A stretch of DNA of 64,000 nt from Hymenobacter terricola (GCF_017921975.2 NZ_JAGEMO020000026.1:119824-183823); one strand, 5' to 3'; counted from the stretch's first letter, positions 26,008 through 35,766 are shown. The notes: generated from the letters alone by a model not told the origin. Translations and numbers: made by a program.

Positions 26008-29000
26008 ATGAAAAGAAAATTACTCACCGGGGGGTTACCCCAGTCACTGATGGCGGCTGAACTTGATGTGCTGCGGCCCGCGGCTCCGGCTGGCGGGTGG
26101 CGTGCCCGGGTGGCACTGCTGCTGGTGCTGTGGCTGGCGGGCCTCACGGGGGCCTGGGCCCAAATCACCGTTCCGGCGGGCAACCCAGTCGGCAGCACCT
26201 CGCGCAAGCCCTACGGCAATTACTTTGGCTACGAGCGCAGTGCGGCGCTGTACACCGCCAACGAAATCAGCGGGAGCGGCACGATTACCAGCGTGGGCTT
26301 TTACCTGGAAGCAGCTTCCGGAGCGGCCGCCACGCCGGCCCGGATATACCTGAAAACGACCACGGCGCCGGACTTCGCGGCGGCTACCACGGTGGCCACC
26401 GAGGAGGGTGGCGCCACCCTGGTGTATGATGCCACCATTCCCGCGGCGTCGTTCGGGGCCGCGGGCTGGGTGACGGTCACGCTGGCTACGCCCTTCGCCT
26501 ACAATGGCACCGACAACCTCGAGGTGGTGGTGGAGGCCAATGGCGGCGGCAGCGGCACGGAAAGCTCCGCTGCCAAAACTTTCCGGTTCACCTCAACCAG
26601 CGCAGCTACCCGGTTTGAATCGTGGCAGAATGACGGCTTGGCCCCAACCGGAACCGGCTCGCTTGGCACGTTCCGGCCCAACCTGCAGCTGGCCGGCCTG
26701 GTGCCGCTGGCGTGTGCGGCCCCAACGGGCCTGAGCATCAGCAATATTACACCTACCAGCGCCAGCATTGCCTTCACGGCGGGCAATGGCAACACGAGCT
26801 ACACGGTGACGTACACGCCGGCCGGCGGCGCTGCTACCACCGTTTCGCCCGCGCCTACGGCCCCATTCGTAGTGCTGAGCGGGCTGACGCCCGGCACCAC
26901 CTATGCCGTATCGGTGGCGGGCAACTGCTCCGGCAGCACCACGTCGGCCGCTGCCAGCACCACCTTCGCCACCCTGGTAGTGCCGCCGGCTTTTGCCGTA
27001 ACCCGGAGCGCCAGCGCTGCCTACACGTCCATTGCCAGCACGGGCAGCAGCTTCATTTTTTCGGGCACCAGCACCGACGATAATACCAGCGACGCGGTGA
27101 GCCTGACCGGCTTCAACTTTAATTACCTCGGCACCGCCGTTACGGGGTTTAAAGCCTGTACCAACGGCTGGCTCACCTTCAATACCGCCGAAACGAGCAC
27201 GGCCTACAACAACAACCTGGGCAGCGGCAGCATCACGCAGCAGCTGGCCCCGTTCTGGGAAGACCTGGTGTGTCAGGGCAATCCGGGCACGGCGGCGGCG
27301 CTGGCTTCGTCCATGAAATACCAGCTCACGGGCCCGGCCGGCAGCCGGGTGCTCACCGTGGAGTGGATTGGCATGGAAACGTTTAACAACCCCGGGCCCA
27401 GCCTCAATTTCCAGGTCAGGCTTTACGAGGGCACCAGCACCATCCAGTACGTATACGGCAACATGTCGGGCTTTGACGGCAGCGCCGACTACACGTATTC
27501 CTACTCGCTGGGCCTGAACGGCTTGGCGAATGTAGCCATGGGGAATTATCTGGCGCAGCAAGTGGCCAACTCGGCCTATTTCGCCAATACCAACGCGGGC
27601 ACGCTGGGTTCCGGCGCCAACGGGCTGAATGTCGTGCCCAGCTGCTTCAGCCAGGTACAGTTTGTGCCGGCGGGCTCGTTCTCGTCGGGGCCCGCCCCCG
27701 TAGCCACCGCCCCAGCCAACAACGAGCCCGCCAGCGCGCTGGCCCTGGCGGTGGGCTCGGCCGCGCCCACCGATTTCTGCGCCGTGTTCACCTCGGCCAA
27801 TGCCACGGCCACGCCCGGCATCGCGGCCTGCGCGGCCGCCGCGCCCGGCACGCCCGACGATGACGTGTGGTTCTCGTTCAGCCTGCCCGGCGCGGGCAAC
27901 ACCACCCTGGCCCTGCGCAGCTCGGGCGGCTACGATGGCGTGCTGCAGCTCTTCTCGGGCACGCCCGGCAGCCTTGTGCCCGTGGCCTGCCAAAACGCCA
28001 CCGGCCCCGGCCTCACGGAAACCTACGCCAACGCCAGCCTGCCGGCCGGCACCTACTACGTGCGGGTGTTTGAAGCCGGCGCCGGGTCGGGCACGAGCGG
28101 CACGTTTGTTCTTTCGGTGTTTGCCACGCCTGCCATTCCGGCCAATGACGAGTGCGCCGGGGCCATTGGCCTCACGCCCACCAGCACGTGCGCGCCCACC
28201 ACGGGCACCACGCTCGGGGCCACGGCCTCGGCGGGCATCACGGCCTGCACCGGCACGGCCGATGATGACGTGTGGTACCGGTTCACGGCCACCGCCACGG
28301 CCCAAACCATCACGGTGCAGAGCGCCAGCGGCTTCGACGCCGTGCTGCAGGTTTTCTCGGGCGCTTGCGGCAGTCTGGGGTCTACCAGCTGCGTGAACGG
28401 CACTTCTACCGGCGGCCTTGAGACAGTATCCCTCACGGGCCTCACCGTCAGCAGCGTGTACTACGTGCGGGTGTACCACGGCGGCTCCGGCTCCGGCACG
28501 GGTAGTTTCACCATCTGCGTGGCTACTTCCTGCGATGCGCCCACGGCCCTGGCGGCCACTACCCCCAGCCCCACCACGGCCCGCCTGAGCTGGGTAGCCG
28601 GCGCCGGCGGGGCCACTTTTGCCGTGGAATACGGCCCCACGGGCTTCACGCCCGGCACGGGCACGACCATTGCCGCCGCCACCTCGCCCCAGGTGGTGAC
28701 GGGCCTGACGGCCAATACGGCGTACCAGTTCTACGTGGTGCAAACCTGCGGCGCGGGCCTGACGGCCCCGGCCGGCCCCGGCGCATTCACCACGCCCATT
28801 GCGCCCCCGGCCAACGACCAATGCAGCGGGGCGGTGGCCATCGCCTGCGGGCAAACCCTGGCCGGGACCACGCTCGGGGCCACGATGAGCGGCGACCCAA
28901 CGGCCACCTGCGGGCCGACCGTCAGCAGCCAGGGCGGCGTGTTTTACGCCTTCACCGGCACCGGCGACGTGGTGACGGCCACCACCTGCGCCGGCCCCAC

Positions 29001-31128
29001 GGCCACCACCGGCGACACCAAGCTCTTCGTCTTCCGCGGCACTTGCACCGCCCTCACCTGCGTCGACGGCAACGACGACACCCTGTTGTGCACCAATGGC
29101 TTAGCATCGAGCGTGACATTTACCAGCACGGCGGGCACTCAGTATTACATTTTCGTGCAAGGCTTTAGCTCCGACCTCAACTTTGGCCTGAGCCTGACCT
29201 GCGCCGCACCGGTAACCAACCTGGTGGTGAGCACGCCGCAAAACGTGAGCGGTACCTACAACAACGTGACCGTACTGAGTGGCGGCGTGGCTACTTTGGC
29301 CGGTGCGCTGACCGTCAATGGCGCCCTAACGGTGCAAAGCGGCGGCGTGCTGGCGCAGAATTGCCAACCCCTGACGGGTCCGGGCAGCTTCGTGCTGCAA
29401 GCCGGGGGCGAGCTGCAAATCTGTGAACCGGCCGGCATTGCCGCAACCGGGGCCACGGGGGCCATTCAGGTCACCGGCCCCCGCACCTACGCTGCCGATG
29501 CTTCCTATACCTACAACGGCACGGCGGCCCAGCTCACCGGCGCGGGCCTGCCCGCCCAGGTGCGCAACCTGACGGTGAACAACGCCCCCGGCCTCACCCT
29601 GAGCCAGGGCGTGAGCATTACGCAAGTCGCCCGCCTGCAAAGCGGCAACCTGGCCACCAGCGGCCAGGGCTTCACCCTGCTTTCCTCGGCCACGGGCACC
29701 GCCCTGATTGACAACATTGGTGGCGTGGTCATCGGCACCGGCACCATGCAGCGCGCCGTGACCAATGCCATCACCGGGCCGGCCTACCGCCACTTCAGCG
29801 CGCCCGTGGCCAACACCACGCTCGGCGATTTGAGCACAACCGGCTTTGCGCCCACCCTCAACCCGGCTTATAACAGCAGCGCCACGCCCAGTCTTATTAC
29901 GCCCTTTCCCACGGTGTTTGGCTACGACCAGGCGCGCCTAGCCACGGTCACGTCGAATTACGGAGCGTTTGATAAAGGCTGGTTTTCCCCCGCCGGCGCT
30001 ACCGATTTGATGCAGCCCACCCGCGGCTATACCGCCAATGCCCCGGCCACGGCCACGCCCATCGATTTCGTGGGCACGTTCAATAACGCTGCCCAGAACT
30101 CGGGCGCATTGAATCGGGGCACCGATGCGCAGGCGGGCTGGCAGCTGCTGGGCAACCCCTACCCCAGCCCGCTGGACTGGAGCACCGTGGCCGCCGCCCA
30201 GCGCCCGGGCATGGACGGCGCCATGTACGTCTACCAAAGCACCGGCCAATACGCCGGCACCTACCGCAGCTACGACAACGGCATCGGGGCTTCTCCGCTG
30301 ATTGACGCCGGCTCGGGCTACTTTGCCCGCGTGAGCGCCCCCGGCACCCCCGGCGCCGTGAACCTGACCAACGCCAACCGCGTCACCACCTTCGGTCCCC
30401 AGCCCACCTTCGGGCGCGGCGCGGCGGATGCCCGGCCCCAATTGCAGCTGCAGCTGGCCGGCGCGGGCCTGCTCGACGATGCCTTCCTCTACCTGGAAGC
30501 CGGCGCCACCGCCGGCCTCGATGCGCCGTACGACGCCACCAAGCTCCCTAACCCCGCCGGCCTGGACCTGGCCTCGCTCAGCGGGACCACGCCGCTGGCC
30601 ATCAACGGCCTGGCCCCATTGGCCAATACGGATGTGGTCGTGCCGCTCACCCTGCGCGTGCCGCAGGCCGGCAGCTTTAGCCTCGAAGCAGCGAATTTGG
30701 CCAATTTTGGCACGGCCACGGTGTACCTGCGCGACGCGCTGACCGGCACCCGGCAAGTGCTGGCGCCGGGGGCCCGCTATGCGTTCACCCTGGCCACGGC
30801 CACGGCCGGTACCGGCCGCTTCAGCGTCGTGTTCCGGCCGGCCACCGTCACGGCCACGCATTCGGAGCTGAGCTCTGCTTCGGTTAGCCTGTACCCGAAC
30901 CCGGCCCACGCCAGCTTCACGCTGTTGCTGCCGCCGCTGGCCGGCCAGCACGAAGTGCGCGCCAGTCTGGTCAACGCCCTGGGCCAGGTAGTGCTCAGCC
31001 GCACCATCTCCTTGACGGCGGCCGGCGCCACGGCCGAATTCGCGACCCTAGCGCTGGCAAGTGGAGTATATACGCTTCAGCTACAGACTAATAACCAAGC
31101 ATTGACCAAACGCGTAGTTGTTGAATAA
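26008..31128 (+). CDS. Giant T9SS-sorted multidomain surface protein
   Basis: A 1706-residue secreted protein. The ATG at 26008 starts a long signal region ending LTGAWAQ. The first module is paralogous to the one at 19042 (ITVPAGNPVGSTSRKPYGNY). It is followed by a fibronectin III unit, a lectin-like domain (FNFNYLGTAVTGFKACTNGW), and at least two prepeptidase-type beta modules (DDVWFSFSL, DDVWYRFTAT). Another fibronectin unit and a further NDQCSGAVAIACG module come next, then a low-complexity beta-solenoid part and a T9SS type A sorting domain (SVSLYPNPAHASFTLLLPP to KRVVVE). The domain mix suggests adhesion or glycan contact. Confidence 0.85.
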   Translation: MKRKLLTGGLPQSLMAAELDVLRPAAPAGGWRARVALLLVLWLAGLTGAWAQITVPAGNPVGSTSRKPYGNYFGYERSAALYTANEISGSGTITSVGFYLEAASGAAATPARIYLKTTTAPDFAAATTVATEEGGATLVYDATIPAASFGAAGWVTVTLATPFAYNGTDNLEVVVEANGGGSGTESSAAKTFRFTSTSAATRFESWQNDGLAPTGTGSLGTFRPNLQLAGLVPLACAAPTGLSISNITPTSASIAFTAGNGNTSYTVTYTPAGGAATTVSPAPTAPFVVLSGLTPGTTYAVSVAGNCSGSTTSAAASTTFATLVVPPAFAVTRSASAAYTSIASTGSSFIFSGTSTDDNTSDAVSLTGFNFNYLGTAVTGFKACTNGWLTFNTAETSTAYNNNLGSGSITQQLAPFWEDLVCQGNPGTAAALASSMKYQLTGPAGSRVLTVEWIGMETFNNPGPSLNFQVRLYEGTSTIQYVYGNMSGFDGSADYTYSYSLGLNGLANVAMGNYLAQQVANSAYFANTNAGTLGSGANGLNVVPSCFSQVQFVPAGSFSSGPAPVATAPANNEPASALALAVGSAAPTDFCAVFTSANATATPGIAACAAAAPGTPDDDVWFSFSLPGAGNTTLALRSSGGYDGVLQLFSGTPGSLVPVACQNATGPGLTETYANASLPAGTYYVRVFEAGAGSGTSGTFVLSVFATPAIPANDECAGAIGLTPTSTCAPTTGTTLGATASAGITACTGTADDDVWYRFTATATAQTITVQSASGFDAVLQVFSGACGSLGSTSCVNGTSTGGLETVSLTGLTVSSVYYVRVYHGGSGSGTGSFTICVATSCDAPTALAATTPSPTTARLSWVAGAGGATFAVEYGPTGFTPGTGTTIAAATSPQVVTGLTANTAYQFYVVQTCGAGLTAPAGPGAFTTPIAPPANDQCSGAVAIACGQTLAGTTLGATMSGDPTATCGPTVSSQGGVFYAFTGTGDVVTATTCAGPTATTGDTKLFVFRGTCTALTCVDGNDDTLLCTNGLASSVTFTSTAGTQYYIFVQGFSSDLNFGLSLTCAAPVTNLVVSTPQNVSGTYNNVTVLSGGVATLAGALTVNGALTVQSGGVLAQNCQPLTGPGSFVLQAGGELQICEPAGIAATGATGAIQVTGPRTYAADASYTYNGTAAQLTGAGLPAQVRNLTVNNAPGLTLSQGVSITQVARLQSGNLATSGQGFTLLSSATGTALIDNIGGVVIGTGTMQRAVTNAITGPAYRHFSAPVANTTLGDLSTTGFAPTLNPAYNSSATPSLITPFPTVFGYDQARLATVTSNYGAFDKGWFSPAGATDLMQPTRGYTANAPATATPIDFVGTFNNAAQNSGALNRGTDAQAGWQLLGNPYPSPLDWSTVAAAQRPGMDGAMYVYQSTGQYAGTYRSYDNGIGASPLIDAGSGYFARVSAPGTPGAVNLTNANRVTTFGPQPTFGRGAADARPQLQLQLAGAGLLDDAFLYLEAGATAGLDAPYDATKLPNPAGLDLASLSGTTPLAINGLAPLANTDVVVPLTLRVPQAGSFSLEAANLANFGTATVYLRDALTGTRQVLAPGARYAFTLATATAGTGRFSVVFRPATVTATHSELSSASVSLYPNPAHASFTLLLPPLAGQHEVRASLVNALGQVVLSRTISLTAAGATAEFATLALASGVYTLQLQTNNQALTKRVVVE

Positions 31129-31169
31129 AAATGTTCGATATAAATCTGGCTGGTTCACTGCCAACTGGA

Positions 31170-31198
31170 TTTATAGCGAATATATTCTTCTACATTTG
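31170..31198 (+). promoter_or_regulatory. Candidate promoter of the exosortase-cargo gene
   Basis: A TTTA at 31170-31173 and an exact -7 match TACATTTG at 31191-31198 are spaced by 17 bases, as expected for the Bacteroidota primary sigma factor. Transcription would begin about 55 bases before the ATG at 31259. Confidence 0.55.
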
Positions 31199-31258
31199 CC
31201 ACTGTGCTTTGCCCATAGCTTATTTGTCATCTGCCTCACTTTACCCCAGCTTTCCTGT

Positions 31259-31468
31259 ATGAAACAATTTCTCCTCATTCGTTTGCTGCCTGCTTTAGTC
31301 GTACTACTAGCTTTTGGTGAAGCAGCGCTGGCCCAGCCCGGCAGCGGGGGCCCGGCTCCCGGAACCACCCCCACCGATACTCCTCTCGATGGCGGCGTTT
31401 CGCTGCTGCTGGCCGGCGGCGTGGCCTACGGCATCAAGCACCTGCGCAACCGCCGCAAGAAAGCCTAA
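31259..31468 (+). CDS. Small PID-CTERM-like sorting-signal protein
   Basis: A 69-residue protein with a signal peptide (ALVVLLAFGEAALAQ, residues 12-26), a short Gly/Pro/Thr-rich linker and a C-terminal tripartite signal. The signal is PLDGG at residues 42-46, a hydrophobic helix (VSLLLAGGVAYGI) and the basic tail KHLRNRRKKA. This is the layout of exosortase substrates, and the P-L-D motif fits the PID-CTERM type as I remember it. The mature protein is almost only the signal, so it has no separate functional domain. It precedes an exosortase gene with a terminator-like hairpin in between. Its role is unknown. Confidence 0.75.
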   Translation: MKQFLLIRLLPALVVLLAFGEAALAQPGSGGPAPGTTPTDTPLDGGVSLLLAGGVAYGIKHLRNRRKKA

Positions 31469-31487
31469 TCCCAGCGTTTAACAGACC

Positions 31488-31529
31488 AAAATGACGGCTC
31501 TTCCGCCTGGGAACAGCCGTCATTTTTTT
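31488..31529 (+). terminator. Terminator-like hairpin inside the exosortase cassette
   Basis: Arms AAAATGACGGCT and AGCCGTCATTTT surround a 14-base loop and are followed by a T run (31523-31529). It lies between the small cargo gene and the exosortase gene, so it may let the cargo be made in excess of the enzyme. Confidence 0.7.
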
Positions 31530-31557
31530 GCAGTTTTGCCCCCTTCCCTTCAGCCGT

Positions 31558-32142
31558 ATGCAAACCTCCACCCCCGTCCATAGCGCTGCCTCTGGCAACC
31601 GCCTGTTGTTTCGCTTTCTGCTCGTGGCTGGCATCATGTACCTGGGCTGGTTTTTCGGCTATGAGCAATGGCTGGCCCACGACGGCCGCCTGGACTCCGC
31701 CCTGTGCACGCAAATCACCCGGGCCAGTGTGGCGGTGCTGCGGACCGTGGGCTTTGCCGCCACCGTCAGTCCCACCTACGCCTCACTGGTGCTGATGAAC
31801 GGCCAGCCGTCTGTTATCGTGGGCACGCCCTGCAACGGGCTGGTGCTCTACGCCCTGTTTGGGGGCTTCGTGCTGGCGTTTCCCGGTCCCTGGCAGCGCA
31901 AGCTGTGGTTTATTCCACTGGGCATAGCCCTCATCTGGTGCCTGAATGTGGTGCGCGTGGCGGCCCTGGCCATCAACCAGCACTACGCGCACGAATCCCT
32001 CGATTTCAACCACCACTACACCTTCCTTTTCGTGGTGTACGGCTTCATTTTTGGCCTCTGGATGCTGTGGGCCCGGCGCCTGGCCCTGCCAGCCTCTCCC
32101 CCGCTCCCCCTCCACCCTCCGACCGACGCCCCTGGTGCCTAA
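31558..32142 (+). CDS. xrtX: Exosortase (XrtX-like)
   Basis: A 194-residue inner-membrane transpeptidase-type protein with several hydrophobic helices. The catalytic set of exosortases is visible: Cys92 in GTPCNGLVLYALF, Arg133 in WCLNVVRVAAL and a histidine in DFNHHYTFLF (residue 152 or 153). The start is the ATG at 31558. The Pro-rich C terminus (PASPPLPLHPPTDAP) is likely cytoplasmic and flexible. The enzyme is expected to recognise the neighbouring cargo protein's PID-type signal. The XrtX label is from memory of Bacteroidota exosortase subfamilies; the exosortase fold itself is well supported. Confidence 0.82.
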   Translation: MQTSTPVHSAASGNRLLFRFLLVAGIMYLGWFFGYEQWLAHDGRLDSALCTQITRASVAVLRTVGFAATVSPTYASLVLMNGQPSVIVGTPCNGLVLYALFGGFVLAFPGPWQRKLWFIPLGIALIWCLNVVRVAALAINQHYAHESLDFNHHYTFLFVVYGFIFGLWMLWARRLALPASPPLPLHPPTDAPGA

Positions 32143-32641
32143 CGAACTTATTTCCCGCTCAACCCGGCTCACTCAGGCTGGCCGGTGGGCCTTGGTAGGC
32201 GGGCTGGTCATCGCGCTGCTACTGGTTGGCGTCTACGACGAGGCCATCATTGCGAGCTTCACTGTCTTGTGGCAAAAAGGACTTGCCGCGGTGGGGCTGC
32301 GCCAGCAAGCCGAGGCCCTACAAAAAGGCATCAACGGGGGCATTACCAAGCGCTTGCTGCCCGCCGTGGCCACCTATGCGCTGCTGTACCTGGGCATTTG
32401 CCTGCTGCTGCTGCGCGTGTTGCTGCCCGCCCCGGCCCAGTGGCGCCTCGTGCTGCGCCTGTACGCCGGCATCCTGGCCGTGTACGTTGGCATTGCGCTC
32501 GTGGGCAAGCTCAGCGGCGACGCTCCCTGGGCCTACCAACTGAGCCGCCAAATCCTGGATTTTGTGGTGAGCCCGCTGCCGGTGGCCGCACTATATGTCC
32601 TGTTCCGGGCGGGTTTTGGGCCGCGTTCACCCCGCCCGTAG
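32135..32641 (+). CDS. Exosortase-associated membrane protein
   Basis: A 168-residue membrane protein with about four hydrophobic segments (WALVGGLVIALLLVGVY, YALLYLGICLLLLRVLL, LYAGILAVYVGIALVG, and a C-terminal helix). The GTG at 32135 is taken as start because it overlaps the exosortase stop by 8 bases; a longer frame from 31946 lies fully inside the exosortase gene. It matches the position and profile of the so-called XrtX-associated membrane protein, a named partner of unknown function. The pair is probably translationally coupled. Confidence 0.68.
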   Translation: MPNELISRSTRLTQAGRWALVGGLVIALLLVGVYDEAIIASFTVLWQKGLAAVGLRQQAEALQKGINGGITKRLLPAVATYALLYLGICLLLLRVLLPAPAQWRLVLRLYAGILAVYVGIALVGKLSGDAPWAYQLSRQILDFVVSPLPVAALYVLFRAGFGPRSPRP

Positions 32642-32912
32642 CGGCGGCATTGTCTCCGCGGCACACGGCCCTTCACCGGGCCCATCGCCTATGGCGGGGC
32701 CCTCATGCGCCCGGCCATACTACTTCCTCGTGCAAAAAAGCTGGGGTCCTGCAAAACAAACTCAACGTGGGTATTTATTTATGTGATTTTGTAATTAAAA
32801 TTGTGAATTAAATAAATACTGAACGTGGTTTTTTTGTGGCTCCGGCCCCAGCGCTCACTGCGGCTTGTTCAATCTTCGTCCGTCCCATTCCAGCCTCTTT
32901 TCTTCACTCCGC

Positions 32913-35138
32913 ATGAAGCAGCGCTTACCCTTTGTCCTTTTCATTTTATTAATCCTCAGCCTGCTAGGTGGCTTGCAGGCGGCGTGCGCGACCCACTTGC
33001 TGGGGGGCGACATGACGTACCTCTCGCTGGGCAACAACCAGTACCGGGTCAAGTTCCGCCTCTACCGCGACTGCACCGGCATCACGCCCAGCGGCTTCAT
33101 CCTTTCCTGCAACACCAACGGCTGCAACGGTACGGCCACCGTTACGGCCCTCTTCGTGCAGCAAGGCGGGGTAGAAGCGGGCAATCCGTTCTGCGCGGCC
33201 GTGTCCTCGGGCCCGTGCCTGGGCCCGACGGGCCTGCCCAACTACGACGTGTACAACTACCTGGCCACCGTCACGCTGCCCCCCGGGCAGTGGACGCTGA
33301 GCACCGACCAGGGCGCGCGCCCCTCGCTGGCCAACATCGTGGCCGGCAACCTCTACGTGCAGGCCACGCTCGACAACCGCAACTCGGCCACCGGCGCGGC
33401 CGTGGCCAACAACTCGCCCCAGTTCGACGTGCAGGACATTCCGATTCAGTACGTGTGCTGGCGCCAGCCCACCACCATCACCTACTCGGCCACTGAGGCG
33501 GACGGCGACTCGCTGGTGTATTCGCTGACGGCCCCGCTGGAGGCCTGCGGCACTCCCGTTACTTACAACGCGAACAATGGCCTGACCGTCGGCGATGTTG
33601 TCCTATCATCGAGTCCACTTTGTCTGTTTCGTCCCCCCAGCCTCCCCGGAAACTTTACGCCAACTATGCCCATTCCCGTGAGCCTGGACACGCTTGGCAA
33701 TTGCCCAATTAAAACGGGCATACCCCGTTTCGTATTCAACCAGCAGGCCCGCACCATCTCACTTACGCCGAGTGTGTATGTTCCCAATTCGCCGACGAAT
33801 CTGGGCCTGAACAAGTACCAAATCGCGGTACTGATTACCGAATACCGCCGCATCAACGGCGTACGCCGCGTCATCGGCACCGTGCGCCGCGAGGCCAACC
33901 TGATTGTAACGGATTGCGGCGGTAACACCGTCCCCAATCCAGTGACCGCCACCCCCCAAACCCCTAATGCCAACACCCTGACCGTAAACAACATCGACAC
34001 CACTCAACTCAGCGTGGTTTCGTGCAGCTACTCCCGCGTCCGGCTCAGCTTCACCGACCCCGACAACCTGCGCCTCCCCAGTGCCCACCAGCTGCTCACC
34101 GTCACGCTGCCCACCGATATCAACACCAACCCGAACCTGCTGGACTCCGGCGACATCGGCAGCTTTACCCTGGCGGGCAACGGCACCGAAAACCCCGTGG
34201 GCACCTTCTTCTTCCAGCCATCAGCGTCCACCGTGGGGCGCACCATTCGCCTTAATATTCGGGTCGAAGACAACGCCTGCCCCATCAAAGGCGTGCAAAA
34301 CCGCGTCGTCCTCATCAAAATCCGGCGGGGCAATTTCGCGGTGGCCCTCGCCACCACGGGCGGCGGAGCCAGTCCCGCCATCTGCACGGGCAGCGGCTCC
34401 CTCACGATACGCGGCAGCGTGCTGCGGCCCGACTCGGTGCGCCGCTTCGCTCAAAACACCACGCTCCTCCAGACCTATGCCTACCAGTGGATGCTGGTGA
34501 GCGGCAACGGCTTCAACACCGCCACGGCAACCCAGCAGAACATCACCGTAACTCCCACCGTCACCAGCCGCTACCGCCTGCAAATCAACCCTATCAGCGG
34601 CTTTGGCCCCGGCTGCGGCGATACCACCTCCATCGTGGTGCGTGTGCTGCCCCCCGTGGCCACGCCCACCGTCACCCGCAACGGCAATACGCTTATCAGC
34701 AGCGCCACCACGGGCAACCAGTGGTTCCGCGATGGCCAGGCCATTGCCGGGGCCACGGGCCAGACCTTCACTCCTACCCTCAACGGGGCGTATACCGTTA
34801 CCGTCGCGGCGGCAGGGTCAGCCGGTTGCACGTCGGCGCCATCAGCGCCCTTAGCGGCGCTGGCTACGCAGCACGCCCTGCCCGGCACCAGCCTGAGCGT
34901 AGTGCCCAACCCCACGCCTAACGGCCGCTTCAGCGTCATCCTGACCGGCTACAGCCAGCCCGTCGAGTTGACGGTGCTCGATGCGCTGGGCCGCACCGTA
35001 GCCCATGCTTCCGTTGCCACTCCCAACCCCCAAAGCACCAGCCACGCCCTGGACCTGACCAGCCTGAGCACCGGCCTGTATGTGCTGCAAGTGCGCACCG
35101 CCAATAGCCTGGAAACGCGCCGCGTGGTGCGGGAGTAA
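32913..35138 (+). CDS. T9SS-sorted surface protein of the ATHxxGG type
   Basis: A 741-residue secreted protein with a signal peptide (LLILSLLGGLQAACA). It starts with CATHLLGGDMTYLSLGNNQY and LYRDCTGI, the opening of a family of large Bacteroidota surface proteins often annotated as gliding-associated. The middle (about residues 200-650) contains immunoglobulin-like beta units with several Cys residues (SCSYSRVRLSFTDPD, DNACPIKGVQNR). The C terminus is a T9SS type A sorting domain (LSVVPNPTPNGRFSV to RRVVRE). No enzyme motif is seen. A strong terminator follows. The gene lies just beyond the exosortase cassette but uses a different sorting route. Confidence 0.8.
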   Translation: MKQRLPFVLFILLILSLLGGLQAACATHLLGGDMTYLSLGNNQYRVKFRLYRDCTGITPSGFILSCNTNGCNGTATVTALFVQQGGVEAGNPFCAAVSSGPCLGPTGLPNYDVYNYLATVTLPPGQWTLSTDQGARPSLANIVAGNLYVQATLDNRNSATGAAVANNSPQFDVQDIPIQYVCWRQPTTITYSATEADGDSLVYSLTAPLEACGTPVTYNANNGLTVGDVVLSSSPLCLFRPPSLPGNFTPTMPIPVSLDTLGNCPIKTGIPRFVFNQQARTISLTPSVYVPNSPTNLGLNKYQIAVLITEYRRINGVRRVIGTVRREANLIVTDCGGNTVPNPVTATPQTPNANTLTVNNIDTTQLSVVSCSYSRVRLSFTDPDNLRLPSAHQLLTVTLPTDINTNPNLLDSGDIGSFTLAGNGTENPVGTFFFQPSASTVGRTIRLNIRVEDNACPIKGVQNRVVLIKIRRGNFAVALATTGGGASPAICTGSGSLTIRGSVLRPDSVRRFAQNTTLLQTYAYQWMLVSGNGFNTATATQQNITVTPTVTSRYRLQINPISGFGPGCGDTTSIVVRVLPPVATPTVTRNGNTLISSATTGNQWFRDGQAIAGATGQTFTPTLNGAYTVTVAAAGSAGCTSAPSAPLAALATQHALPGTSLSVVPNPTPNGRFSVILTGYSQPVELTVLDALGRTVAHASVATPNPQSTSHALDLTSLSTGLYVLQVRTANSLETRRVVRE

Positions 35139-35155
35139 AAGCCGCGTATTTAAAG

Positions 35156-35190
35156 AAAAAGGCCCGATGCAAGCTGCATCGGGCCTTTTT
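35156..35190 (+). terminator. Rho-independent terminator
   Basis: Perfect 16-base arms (AAAAAGGCCCGATGCA and its complement) around AGC, ending in five T. It closes the surface-protein gene and lies just left of the insertion-sequence remnant. Confidence 0.88.
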
Positions 35191-35228
35191 GCATTGTACC
35201 GGAGACGGGAGTACCTGAGGTGGTCCAT

Positions 35229-35766
35229 TTAGGCCGGACAGTTTAGGGCAGTGGTTTGAAGAAGGTGTTGATGAGTGGGATACGGAGTCTGGTAGCCAAT
35301 ACTGGAGTGTAGTCGGTCGTGGTTGTAGTAATCAAAATAGTCGGCAACGGTAGCTTGCGCGTCGGCCAGGTTGGCAAAAACGGGCCACTCCCGGAGTTTG
35401 AGCACCTCCGTTTTGAGGCGGAACCAGCGGCTTTCGGCCTGGGCGTTGTCGTAGCACTCGCCCCGTCGGCTCTGCGAGCGTACCGCTCCATGTTGGTGCA
35501 ACAGGGGGCGGTATGCCTTGCCGCAGTACTGGCCGCCGCGGTCGGAGTGCACGATGAGGTGCGGGGTGGTCCAGCAGGCAGTTGGGGGCGCAGCGCAGCC
35601 CGTGGGTGGAATCGGTCGTGCGCGGGGCGAAAGCCCAGGGTTGCAGCACGCGCAAGCCCCGCCTGCGCCTAGCCGTGCGCAGGCGCTGCCGGCCCACCCG
35701 GTGCCCGTTCCGGCGCAAGGCGACTTGCAGCCGGCGGGTGCCGTAGCAGCGTTTGTAGCAGCTCAT
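35229..35766 (-). pseudogene. IS3-type transposase orfB remnant
   Basis: The N-terminal piece has YGTRRLQVALRRNGHRVGRQ and FAPRTTDSTHGLRC, in the frame ending at 35332. The C-terminal integrase part continues in the frame ending at 35229 (HSDRGGQYCGKAYRPLL, RRGECYDNAQAES, HDRLHSSIGYQTPYP). Between LLDHPAP and HSDRGGQ, a normal transposase has about 70-100 residues carrying the first catalytic Asp; these are absent, so the DDE site is broken. The part before YGTRR also looks trimmed. It is inactive. Confidence 0.8.

Noticed and set aside
26593..28854. Long minus-strand frame of 753 residues
   Set aside because: It is antisense to the giant T9SS protein and consists of Gly/Arg/Ala/Val-rich low-complexity sequence expected from a GC-rich complement.
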